NCBI GenBank assembly: GCA_002748425.1
Contig: PDSJ01000030.1
Coordinates: forward strand, 1 to 64,000
Source: a candidate division KSB3 bacterium
GTDB taxonomy: Bacteria; Moduliflexota; Moduliflexia; Moduliflexales; Moduliflexaceae
DNA: 64,000 nucleotides
Direction of reading: 5' to 3'
A model generated the notes under the pieces. The model was not told where the DNA came from. It saw only the letters and a program-made list of their open reading frames with translations, and made no database searches. A program made the translations under genes and the position numbers. Of this stretch, positions 47,579 to 55,634 are shown piece by piece. Positions within the stretch are counted from its first letter, which is position 1, and each line of letters starts with the position of its first letter.

Positions 47579-50077
47579 ATGGATCAGAATTATAATTTTA
47601 CCGCCATAGAAGCAAAATGGCAGCAACGATGGCATGAGAGCAGGCAGTATAAATTTAAGATCGACCCGAGTAAGGAGAAAGTCTATGTGCTCGAAATGTT
47701 TCCCTATCCTTCCGGCAGGATTCACATGGGGCATCTTCGCGTGTACTCGATCGGTGATGCGATCGCACGTTTTAAGATGATGCAAGGGCTGAACGTTCTG
47801 CATCCGATGGGTTGGGATGCCTTTGGGCTTCCGGCCGAGAACGCGGCGATTACACATAATACCCATCCTGCCGAGTGGACTCGCCAGAACATCGCAAATA
47901 TGCGTTCCCAGATGCAGCGCATGGGCCTGAGCCTGGATTGGGATCGCGAATTGGCGACCTGTGACCGGCTCTATTACAAATGGGGACAGTGGATTTTTCT
48001 GAAAATGTATGAAAAAGGGCTGGTGTACAAGAAAAAATCCACAGTGAACTGGTGCGACGAGTGTAATACGTCGCTGGCAAATGAGCAGATTGAAGGCGAT
48101 CAGTGCTGGCGCGGGCATAGTTCCATCGGTCAGAAAGAGTTAGAGCAATGGCATTTTCGGGTCACGAATTATGCTGAAGAATTGTTGGAGTTCTGTGACA
48201 AACTGCCTGGCTGGCCCGAACGGGTCTTGACGATGCAGCGAAACTGGATCGGCAAAAGCTATGGTACGGCTGTCACCTTCAGCCTGGCTGACGGCGACGG
48301 TGAGATTGAAATTTTCACGACTCGTCCGGACACCTTGTATGGTTCGACCTTTATGGTTCTGGCCCCGGAACATCAGATGGTCCGCAGCCTGGCCGCCGGA
48401 ACCGACCAGGAACACGCCGTGCTGGAATTTGTGAACAGGATCGGGCTGCAGGAAAAAGCACAGCGCATTGATGAGGCTGCGGAAAAAGAAGGGGTCTTTA
48501 GCGGAAAATATGCGATCAATCCGCTGACACAAGAACGAATTCCGATTTGGGTGGCGAATTTCGTACTGATGGAATACGGGACCGGCGCGATTATGGCTGT
48601 GCCGACTCACGATCAGCGGGATTTCGAATTCGCCCGAAAGTACGATATTCCGCTGCGGGTCGTGATTCAGCCGCCGGGCGAAGACGCGCTCTCTGCCGCT
48701 GACATGACTGCTGCCTATGTTGAAGACGGTGTGTTAGTGAACTCCGGTCCCTTTGATGGCATGAACAACCGTGACGCGATTACAAAGATTACGAACTATT
48801 TGACTGAACAGGGAATCGGACGAGCGACAGTGAATTATCGTCTGCGAGACTGGGGCATTTCGCGGCAGCGTTACTGGGGCAACCCCGTGCCGATGATCCA
48901 TTGCCCGGACTGCGGAACAGTACCGGTTCCTTACGACGATCTGCCGGTTGTGCTGCCGGAAGATATCGAATTTTCGCCTGGTGGAGGAAATCCGTTGCAT
49001 CACGTGCCGGAATTTCTGAATGTCGACTGTCCGGCCTGCGGAAAAGCTGCCCAGCGGGAGACCGACACAATGGATACCTTTGTGGACTCTTCCTGGTACT
49101 TTCTGCGTTATACCTGCCCGGATTACGACGAGGGTCCGCTGGATCCCGGGGCAGTGACCTATTGGATGAGTGTAGATCAGTATATCGGCGGGATCGAGCA
49201 TGCGATTCTGCATCTGCTCTATTCACGGTTTTTTACGAAAGCGTTAAGAGATGTAGGGCTGATCGATCTTGATGAGCCGTTTCAGAATTTACTGACACAG
49301 GGGATGGTGATCAAAGACGGCCGGAAGATGTCAAAGTCTTTTGGCAATGTTGTGGACCCGGATGCGCAAATCAAGCAGTTTGGAGCTGATGCCAGCCGCT
49401 TGTTCATCCTCTTCGCTGCACCGCCGGAAAAAGATCTGGATTGGAGCGATCAGGCCGCAGAAGGTAGTTTCCGTTTTTTGAACAGACTGTGGCGGATGGT
49501 CTTTACTGTTCTGGAGGATATACAGACTGTCGAGATCGGGAAGTTTGACGGCCTCGACCTCTCGAAAGAAGCCAAAGCCTTGCGTCGTAAAACACACGTG
49601 ACCATCAAAAAGGTGACCGAAGATTTGGACGGGCGTTTCCATTTTAACACCGCAATCAGCGCAGTGATGGAGCTGGTAAACAGCGTGTATGCCTTTGAGT
49701 TGCCGAGTGCCGGTCATCCTGAACGCGACCTGGCACTGCGGGTTCTTCGGGAGGCCGTAGAATCGACAGTGATGTTGATGGCCCCGTTTGTGCCGCATAT
49801 TTCTGAAGAACTCTGGGAAATCCTGGGACATCGTGGCAGCATTTTTCAGGAGCAATGGCTGGATGTCGATGAAGCGGCTGTAAAAGCCGAGGAAATCTTA
49901 ATCGTTGTCCAGGTCAACGGCAAAGTGCGCAGCCGGATAACGGTTGCCTCCGATGCCGCTGATGACGAATTGCAAGAAAGCGCCCTGGCGGACGAACGTA
50001 TCCAATCCTTTATTGACGGAAAAACGATTCGTAAGGTGATTGTGGTGCCAAAAAGACTGGTAAATATCGTGGTATAG
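47579..50077 (+). CDS. leuS: Leucyl-tRNA synthetase
   Basis: 832 residues, class Ia. HIGH motif as HMGH in [14 protein letters not shown], editing-domain [33 protein letters not shown] (in part: [14 protein letters not shown]) and KMSKS in [11 protein letters not shown]-terminal [10 protein letters not shown] closes the protein as in bacterial LeuRS. It charges tRNA-Leu and proofreads. Of the paired ATGs 47576/47579, the second has better spacing from GAGG. First gene of leuS-lptE-holA, a common bacterial order. Confidence 0.97.
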   Translation: MDQNYNFTAIEAKWQQRWHESRQYKFKIDPSKEKVYVLEMFPYPSGRIHMGHLRVYSIGDAIARFKMMQGLNVLHPMGWDAFGLPAENAAITHNTHPAEWTRQNIANMRSQMQRMGLSLDWDRELATCDRLYYKWGQWIFLKMYEKGLVYKKKSTVNWCDECNTSLANEQIEGDQCWRGHSSIGQKELEQWHFRVTNYAEELLEFCDKLPGWPERVLTMQRNWIGKSYGTAVTFSLADGDGEIEIFTTRPDTLYGSTFMVLAPEHQMVRSLAAGTDQEHAVLEFVNRIGLQEKAQRIDEAAEKEGVFSGKYAINPLTQERIPIWVANFVLMEYGTGAIMAVPTHDQRDFEFARKYDIPLRVVIQPPGEDALSAADMTAAYVEDGVLVNSGPFDGMNNRDAITKITNYLTEQGIGRATVNYRLRDWGISRQRYWGNPVPMIHCPDCGTVPVPYDDLPVVLPEDIEFSPGGGNPLHHVPEFLNVDCPACGKAAQRETDTMDTFVDSSWYFLRYTCPDYDEGPLDPGAVTYWMSVDQYIGGIEHAILHLLYSRFFTKALRDVGLIDLDEPFQNLLTQGMVIKDGRKMSKSFGNVVDPDAQIKQFGADASRLFILFAAPPEKDLDWSDQAAEGSFRFLNRLWRMVFTVLEDIQTVEIGKFDGLDLSKEAKALRRKTHVTIKKVTEDLDGRFHFNTAISAVMELVNSVYAFELPSAGHPERDLALRVLREAVESTVMLMAPFVPHISEELWEILGHRGSIFQEQWLDVDEAAVKAEEILIVVQVNGKVRSRITVASDAADDELQESALADERIQSFIDGKTIRKVIVVPKRLVNIVV

Positions 50078-50172
50078 AGAAAGGGAGGGCAGCAGCTTCC
50101 GAGAACAAGGCGTTTCACAGCGGCCGCTGCAAGCTGCACGGCGCTGGTGAGCGTCATGTTCTTCTGTAAGTT

Positions 50173-50691
50173 ATGAAAAATATTTTTTGCTGTATGCTTT
50201 GTCTTACGCTGCTCATGAGCAGTTGCGGCTATACTTTAGTTGGACAGGGAAATTTGCCGGATCACATCAAGACGATCGCTATTCCCGTGTTTAAAAACGA
50301 AACATTGGAAGAGGGCGTTGAGATCAGCTTGACAAATGCCGCGATCGACGAATTCGTCAAGGGTGGCAGGATGAAACTTGTCTCAAGGGAACGCGCTGAT
50401 GCCCTGCTGATCGGCGTGGTGAAAAGCTATAAGAATAAAGAAGCCGTCACGTACGACGATCGGAATCGTGTGTCCAGTTACAAGGTTACGGTCACTGTTG
50501 ATGTCACACTGCGCGATCTTATTGACGATACGGTTCTGTGGGAAGAGGCAGGGCTTGCGGAAAATGCCGATTATGCCGGCGGCGATGATGTGGGGTTAAC
50601 TGAAGAGAAAGAGAACGAACGCAACGCTCTGCAAACACTGGCTGAAGACATGGCGCAAAAAATCCGAACCTTATCAACTGAAGGCTTTTGA
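50173..50691 (+). CDS. lptE: LPS-assembly lipoprotein LptE
   Basis: 172 residues. Lipobox LMSSC at the end of the signal peptide, then GYTLVGQGNLPDHIKTIAI, the LptE family start, and a two-layer fold ending in an amphipathic helix. It sits inside LptD in the outer membrane to export lipopolysaccharide, so the organism should have an LPS-bearing outer membrane. Located between leuS and holA as in many Gram-negatives. Confidence 0.9.
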   Translation: MKNIFCCMLCLTLLMSSCGYTLVGQGNLPDHIKTIAIPVFKNETLEEGVEISLTNAAIDEFVKGGRMKLVSRERADALLIGVVKSYKNKEAVTYDDRNRVSSYKVTVTVDVTLRDLIDDTVLWEEAGLAENADYAGGDDVGLTEEKENERNALQTLAEDMAQKIRTLSTEGF

Positions 50692-50698
50692 AGCGCTG

Positions 50699-51712
50699 AT
50701 GGCAGGCGGAAAAGAGTATATCAATTATGCCGAGTTTCTAAGACGGTTTACAGGCGGTGAGATCAGGCCGCTCTATCTGTTTCAGGGACAAGAGACTTTT
50801 CTCATTGAGGAATGTCTGGACTTAGTGAAGCAGACTCTGATTCCGGCTGAATCCACTGAGTGTAATTACAGCAAATTTGCTGCCGGCGATACGGAGATCG
50901 GCGCTGTCATGGATCACGTTCAGACAATGCCTTTCTTGAGTACGCGGCGCTTGGTGGTTCTGACGGATATTCAGAACTTGAAAGCAACTGACCAGCGTCT
51001 GCTGCTCTCCTATTGCTCATCCCCAAATCCTTCAAGCTGTCTGGTCTTGACAGCATCGAAACTTGATAAGCGCGTGAAACTCGCCCAGGTCTTGAAACAG
51101 CAGGCGGAAATCGTTCAATTCTGGAAGCTCTTCGATCGGGATCTGCCTCCCTGGATCGTTCGGCGAGCCACACAATACGGTCGTTCGATGTCGATAGCTG
51201 CTGCGCAGCTCCTGCTGGAATGTGCAGGGAACGATTTGCGCCGGCTGGATAGCGAGCTGAAAAAGATTATTGCCTACGCCAAAGGCCGCGAAATCAGCCC
51301 GAAGCTCGTGGAGCAGGTCGTCGGAAATATCCGCGAAGGGGACGTTTTCGAGCTGGTCGATGCCCTTGGAAACGGTGATACGATGACGGCGCTGGTGGTT
51401 CTCAATCAATTGTTGACCGAAGGAGAGCAGCCTTTACGCATTCTGGCGATGCTAACGCGCCAATTTCGTCTGCTCTGGAAAGCCAAAGCCTGTCTGACAG
51501 AGCAGCGCTCACTGCCGCCGAAACAGCTTGCAGCTACGCTCGGCCTTCCTCCTCGGGCAGCAGAAGGAATTGTGCGGCAGGCCCGGCGTTTTTCTCAGGT
51601 CAAGTTGAAGGAAGCTTTGAAACAGATATATGAAGTCGACCGAGCCTTAAAATCCAGCCCGCATTCTCCGAAAATTCTCCTGGAGGACGTATGTATTGAC
51701 TTGAGCAGCTGA
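50699..51712 (+). CDS. holA: DNA polymerase III subunit delta
   Basis: 337 residues. RPLYLFQGQETFLIEECLD and the PFLSTRRLVVL segment form the N-terminal AAA-like domain; the middle has GNDLRRLDSELKKIIAYA and the end LYEVDRALK-like EVDRALKSSPHSPK. It opens the sliding clamp in the clamp loader. Begins 7 bases after lptE. Confidence 0.93.
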   Translation: MAGGKEYINYAEFLRRFTGGEIRPLYLFQGQETFLIEECLDLVKQTLIPAESTECNYSKFAAGDTEIGAVMDHVQTMPFLSTRRLVVLTDIQNLKATDQRLLLSYCSSPNPSSCLVLTASKLDKRVKLAQVLKQQAEIVQFWKLFDRDLPPWIVRRATQYGRSMSIAAAQLLLECAGNDLRRLDSELKKIIAYAKGREISPKLVEQVVGNIREGDVFELVDALGNGDTMTALVVLNQLLTEGEQPLRILAMLTRQFRLLWKAKACLTEQRSLPPKQLAATLGLPPRAAEGIVRQARRFSQVKLKEALKQIYEVDRALKSSPHSPKILLEDVCIDLSS

Positions 51713-51820
51713 ATTCCTGGACGCATGACGAAGTGTACAGAGCGCAGAAGGGTGTGATTTTTGTGAGGAGCATTGAATCGTGTCAAAACACGTTTTGGGC
51801 GCTGTAAGGAGATGTTCATA

Positions 51821-51896
51821 TGGTGGACGGGACGGGATTTGAACCCGCGACCTTCGGAGTGCGAACCCGATGCTCTCCCACCTGAGCCACCCGCCC
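51821..51896 (-). tRNA. tRNA-Ala(CGC)
   Basis: 76 bases with encoded CCA. Acceptor GGGCGGG/CCCGTCC with the alanine identity pair G3-U70; D-stem GCTC/GAGC; anticodon stem TCGGG/TCCGA with loop TTCGCAC, anticodon CGC; T-arm GCGGG-TTCAAAT-CCCGT. Decodes GCG. Confidence 0.96.
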
Positions 51897-51910
51897 ACTT
51901 CTATAAAGAA

Positions 51911-51939
51911 GACTAGATAAGCCGCCCTGATCTTGTCAA
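51911..51939 (-). promoter_or_regulatory. Possible promoter of tRNA-Ala(CGC)
   Basis: On the minus strand TTGACA (51939-51934) with CTAGTC or TAGTCT about 17-18 bases later, ending about 15 bases before the tRNA. Confidence 0.4.
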
Positions 51940-52039
51940 GCATTTTTGTTAAAATTCTTCCACAAAGCCGGATCTCCCTTATTTTGCGGGTGAGCAGTGG
52001 AAGTCAGTCCAATCCGCGTTTCATTATGAGCGATACGTC

Positions 52040-52084
52040 AAAAAAATGAGAAGCCGCCAAGGTGTGTTCTCCCTGACGGCTTTT
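52040..52084 (-). terminator. Terminator of the AAA-like gene (bidirectional hairpin)
   Basis: AAGCCGTCAGG and CCTTGGCGGCTT pair, with a T-run on the minus side (51-strand A-run at 52040-52046) and six T on the plus side (52081-52086). It follows the gene ending at 52091. Confidence 0.75.
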
Positions 52085-52090
52085 TTATCA

Positions 52091-53170
52091 TCAGGCCATG
52101 TAGATTGAAACAATTTCCTGTGGGTTCACCTGATAACAGGCGTCAAAGGAGGTTTCAACGTCCAGGCGTGTATCAAGAATCTGAGCGGCAATTTGGCTGC
52201 CGTCCTTGATCCGGATCAGAAAGTGCCTGAATTTCGGCGGTGCAAAGCTGTCATCTTCGATGCGGATAATCTCGACGATATTCCAGGCTTTTAAACGGAG
52301 TTTTTTCTTTTCAGTGTGAATATGCAGGACCGGAGAAAGTATCTTACCGACGAATTTCGAGTCGTCTTTGAACTTAAAGCGGTATTTATCGCCGCTGATT
52401 TCGGGGTTGACGATCTGCTCGGGAAGTTCCTGTTCAGTAATCTCCGTCAAATCGCTGTATTGAGAGGCGATACTTTCAATAAGCTGTTTAAGTTCTTCAA
52501 TATTGCCAGGCCAGATGTAGTTGAGCAACAATGTTTGCGCGGACTCACTGATACCGCTGATGCTGCGGCCAAATTTCTGATTGGCGCTGTCGATAAAATG
52601 TTGGGCAAGTACGAGCAGGTCTTCCTTGCGTTCCCGCAGAGCTGGCATGCGGATTATCTTGTCGCCGCGCCGTTTCATCTCCTCAACTGTCTGTCGATGG
52701 ATCAGCTCATCTTGCAAAGCCATGTTTAAATCGTGGGTCATGGAGAACAGAAAGCGCACGTTCACTTCGATCGGATCAGCGGCGCCCTTACGCGTAAATT
52801 GGAGGCGACCGTCAAGAGAGCGATTGGCCAGCAGGCGCTGGAGAGTCTGGTGAACATCAAACACTGTTTCCGAAATCCGTTTGACGAAAATGGTGCCTTT
52901 GTCCGCCTTTTCGAGCCAACCCGGACAATCGCCGACCCCTAAAAATTGTTGCTTTACCGAGTCAGCCTCCAATGAAAATCCGGGAATGATTAGCAATCGT
53001 CCCGGTCGACCGGAGGCCTCGTGGATGGCACGGGCCAGAAAACCCATTCCGCTGCCGGGTTCGCCCCAAAAAAGCATCGAAGCGGATGATTTGAGAAAAG
53101 GTCCCATCTCATTCCGCAAGTGCTGCATGCTTTCAGACCTATATGTGACTTGTTCCAGAAGACTTGTCAT
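52091..53170 (-). CDS. Degenerate sigma-54-activator-like AAA protein with duplicated C-terminal beta repeat
   Basis: 359 residues. Residues 10-245 follow the sigma-54 activator AAA+ fold: GEPGSGMGFLARAIHEAS (Walker A with Met for Lys at 42), GTIFVKRI (Walker B with Lys-Arg for Asp-Glu), RMPALRERKEDL and YIWPGNIEELKQLIE. The GAFTGA loop is missing. It should therefore neither hydrolyse ATP nor contact sigma-54. Instead of an HTH there is a 100-residue domain made of two similar units, 265-301 (KFKDDSKFVGKIL) and 318-356 (RIKDGSQIAAQIL), each ending in an NIVEI/EIVSI strand. Divergently transcribed from the STAS-mla operon. A structural or regulatory scaffold is my inference. Confidence 0.8.
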   Translation of the reverse strand: MTSLLEQVTYRSESMQHLRNEMGPFLKSSASMLFWGEPGSGMGFLARAIHEASGRPGRLLIIPGFSLEADSVKQQFLGVGDCPGWLEKADKGTIFVKRISETVFDVHQTLQRLLANRSLDGRLQFTRKGAADPIEVNVRFLFSMTHDLNMALQDELIHRQTVEEMKRRGDKIIRMPALRERKEDLLVLAQHFIDSANQKFGRSISGISESAQTLLLNYIWPGNIEELKQLIESIASQYSDLTEITEQELPEQIVNPEISGDKYRFKFKDDSKFVGKILSPVLHIHTEKKKLRLKAWNIVEIIRIEDDSFAPPKFRHFLIRIKDGSQIAAQILDTRLDVETSFDACYQVNPQEIVSIYMA

Positions 53171-53490
53171 CTTTTCTCCTCACTATCATATCATAAGAAC
53201 GGTTAGAGTTCTCGCGTTTTTGGGTACTGTATCTAAAAGCTGAGAGCCCTGCATGATGACTCTGCAATCTTTTTCCACATGCCGGGCCTGCAAACTAGAT
53301 GAAAGACGAAACCATTCTCTGTTGAGCGTTGCTTTCTGCCAGCGTTTAATTTCAGCATACTCATAAAGGAAAAAGTAGTTCTGTCAAGAAAAAATGCCTG
53401 GCAGTGGATCTCATGAAGGGCGTGGATATAAAATCCTTGACACTCCATTGCCCGGCAGAATCTAATGGATTGTCAATCAAGAAGGAGCGT
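53171..53490. other. Divergent intergenic region with mla promoter
   Basis: 320 bases. It holds the rightward promoter (53437-53466). A leftward TTGACA at 53387-53382 with TATGAG 16 bases on could serve the AAA-like gene. Confidence 0.4.
53437..53466 (+). promoter_or_regulatory. Sigma-70-type promoter of the STAS-mla operon
   Basis: TTGACA (53437-53442), 18-base spacer, TCTAAT (53461-53466). It lies about 25-30 bases before the STAS start, and rules out the upstream in-frame ATG at 53404. Confidence 0.65.
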
Positions 53491-53838
53491 ATGGCTATGG
53501 ATTTGCAAATCGAGACACGCAGCTGCGGCACCTGCCGTATTCTTGACGTGAACGGAGAAGTCGACCTCTACTCGTCACCGATCTTGCGGGAGTATATTTT
53601 CACGGCGATTACAGAGTACAAGCCCGAACAGCTTCTGGTGAATTTCACTGATGTGGTCTATACCGACAGCTCAGGAATCGCCACGCTGGTAGAAGGGCGG
53701 CAACTGGCACAGGAGCACAAATCGGCCTTTAAATTAATCGGACTCTCGGAGACAGTATTGGAGGTCTTTCAGCTCGTGCGCCTGGAACGTCTGTTCGATA
53801 TTTACCTCACGGAAGAAGACGCCTTGAGAGGTGCGTAG
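53491..53838 (+). CDS. STAS domain protein (MlaB-like / anti-sigma antagonist-like)
   Basis: About 115 residues, a single STAS domain: GEVDLYSSPILREYI, LLVNFTDVVYTDSSGIATLVEG with the Ser that is phosphorylated in anti-sigma-factor antagonists. AAGGAG precedes paired ATGs at 53491 and 53497. The stop is 6 bases before mlaE, so it is most likely the MlaB-type partner of the MlaFE transporter; the intact Ser keeps partner switching possible. Confidence 0.85.
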   Translation: MAMDLQIETRSCGTCRILDVNGEVDLYSSPILREYIFTAITEYKPEQLLVNFTDVVYTDSSGIATLVEGRQLAQEHKSAFKLIGLSETVLEVFQLVRLERLFDIYLTEEDALRGA

Positions 53839-53844
53839 GAAAGG

Positions 53845-54639
53845 ATGAAACGGTTTTTCGGTGCAATCGGGCACAGGACCCTCCTGTTTTTTGGGCGGAT
53901 ATATGGCGCAGCAGCGCTCGCGCTCGATTCGATGTATTGGATGACTGCGGCTCCGTTGCAGGGCAAGGGGCTGCGCTGGAAAAGTTCGGTTGAGCAGATG
54001 GTGGTCATCGGGGTCAACTCAATTCCTCTGGTGTCCATACTTTCAATGATTGTGGGGATGATCCTGGCGTTGCAAGGGGCTTATGTGCTGCGTCCTTTTG
54101 GTGCAACCCTGTATGTGGCGGATCTGGTGGGCGTGACGATGACTCGTGAGCTGGCGCCGCTGGTGGCTGCGATTATTGTGACCGGACGCAGTGGTTCAGC
54201 TTTTGCCGCAGAAATCGGTACCATGAAAGTTTCGGAAGAGATCGATGCGCTGGTCACAATCGGCTTGAATCCGATCAAGTTCTTAGTGGTTCCCAAGCTC
54301 CTGGCGATCATTATCATGCAGCCCTGCCTGACAATGATTTCAAATGTGGTCTCGATGCTCGGAGGGATGACGATCGCTGTCACTTTGCTGCGTTTGGGCT
54401 GGGTGCGCTATATTAATCAGACCTTTCACGCTCTGGTCCTGCAGGATATTGTCACCGGTCTGATTAAAAGCGTAGTTTTTGCCGTCATTATCGCATTAGT
54501 CGGCTGTTATGAAGGCTTTCAGGTAGAGGGCGGCGCAGAAGGAGTCGGGGTCCATACCACTGCGTCTGTTGTCAAATCGATCGTGTTCATTATCATGGCG
54601 GATTTACTTGTGACGATCTTTTTCTACTTTACGTTATAG
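53845..54639 (+). CDS. mlaE: MlaE-type ABC transporter permease
   Basis: 264 residues with about five membrane helices. Family landmarks: VGMILALQGAYVLRPFGA, TRELAPLVAAIIVTGRSGSAFAAEIGTM (in part: RSGSAFAAEIGTMKV) and QPCLTMISN. With MlaF and MlaD it forms the inner-membrane phospholipid transporter. Confidence 0.94.
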   Translation: MKRFFGAIGHRTLLFFGRIYGAAALALDSMYWMTAAPLQGKGLRWKSSVEQMVVIGVNSIPLVSILSMIVGMILALQGAYVLRPFGATLYVADLVGVTMTRELAPLVAAIIVTGRSGSAFAAEIGTMKVSEEIDALVTIGLNPIKFLVVPKLLAIIIMQPCLTMISNVVSMLGGMTIAVTLLRLGWVRYINQTFHALVLQDIVTGLIKSVVFAVIIALVGCYEGFQVEGGAEGVGVHTTASVVKSIVFIIMADLLVTIFFYFTL

Positions 54640-54748
54640 CCGACGGAACAGTCATCTTCTCCTGAAACTCATTGAACATACCTGAGAATGATTCCATGTG
54701 CGAAGCTCCTGTTCATTCTCGGTCGAGATATCCCTGTAGTTCTTAAAC

Positions 54749-55561
54749 GTGAGCGCTCAAGAACGAATTTTTGAAGAGTATGCCATTGTTGTTGAAAATC
54801 TGGTGACCTATTTTGGTGAACGCCGCATCCTGGACGACATCAGCATTAAGGTCAGGCGGGGTGAAGTGCTTGTGGTGCTTGGAGGGAGCGGCTGTGGCAA
54901 AACGACCTTTTTGCGTCATCTGATCGGCTTGCTTCATCCGCATTCCGGCCATATCTATATGCAAGGCAAGGATATTACGACTCTGGGTGAAGATGAGATG
55001 AACGGAATTCGGAAAAAGATGGGAATGTTGTTCCAGGGAGCGGCCTTATTTAATTCAATGACGCTTGGCGATAATGTGGCGTTACCACTGCGTGAGCATA
55101 CGCGGCTGGCGGAATCGACAATTAAAATTATGACGCGGATGAAGCTGGGACTGGTTGGCTTGACCGGTTTCGACGGCTTTAAACCGGCTCAGTTGAGCGG
55201 TGGCATGAAAAAACGCGCCGGACTGGCCCGGGCTTTGGCGCTGGACCCGGAAATTTTATTCTTCGACGAGCCGTCTGCCGGACTGGATCCAATTATTGCA
55301 GCGGAAATCGATCGCCTTATTTTACGGCTCAAGCGGGCTTTTAAGATGACAATGGTCATTGTGACGCATGAAATGGAAAGCGCGTTTTTGATCGCCGACC
55401 GCATCTTGATGCTGGATGGCGGCTCAGTGATTGCGCTCGGCAGGCCTGATGAGATTCGCACCAATCCGCATTCACGCGTGCAGCAGTTCCTGCAGCGCGA
55501 GCCGAATGCGGACACCCAGGATGACACGAAATATTTGGAATCTGTGACCGCCTGGGCATAG
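54749..55561 (+). CDS. mlaF: MlaF-type ABC transporter ATPase
   Basis: 270 residues from GTG 54749. Walker A GGSGCGKTT, Q-loop GMLFQGAALFNSMTLGDNVA, signature LSGGMKKRAGLARAL and Walker B ILFFDEPSAGLDP, all MlaF-like; THEMESAF is the H-loop. It powers lipid transfer by the MlaE channel. 109 bases after mlaE. Confidence 0.94.
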   Translation: MSAQERIFEEYAIVVENLVTYFGERRILDDISIKVRRGEVLVVLGGSGCGKTTFLRHLIGLLHPHSGHIYMQGKDITTLGEDEMNGIRKKMGMLFQGAALFNSMTLGDNVALPLREHTRLAESTIKIMTRMKLGLVGLTGFDGFKPAQLSGGMKKRAGLARALALDPEILFFDEPSAGLDPIIAAEIDRLILRLKRAFKMTMVIVTHEMESAFLIADRILMLDGGSVIALGRPDEIRTNPHSRVQQFLQREPNADTQDDTKYLESVTAWA

Positions 55562-55634
55562 GGCTGTCTCTGTCGATGCGAATGTCCTTCTATGGCCCAA
55601 GAATGGGGAGAATCGTAAAAGGAGTCTCGGAATT

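Noticed and set aside
51647..51943. 98-codon frame over the tRNA-Ala(CGC)
   Set aside because: It reads through a perfect tRNA on the same strand.
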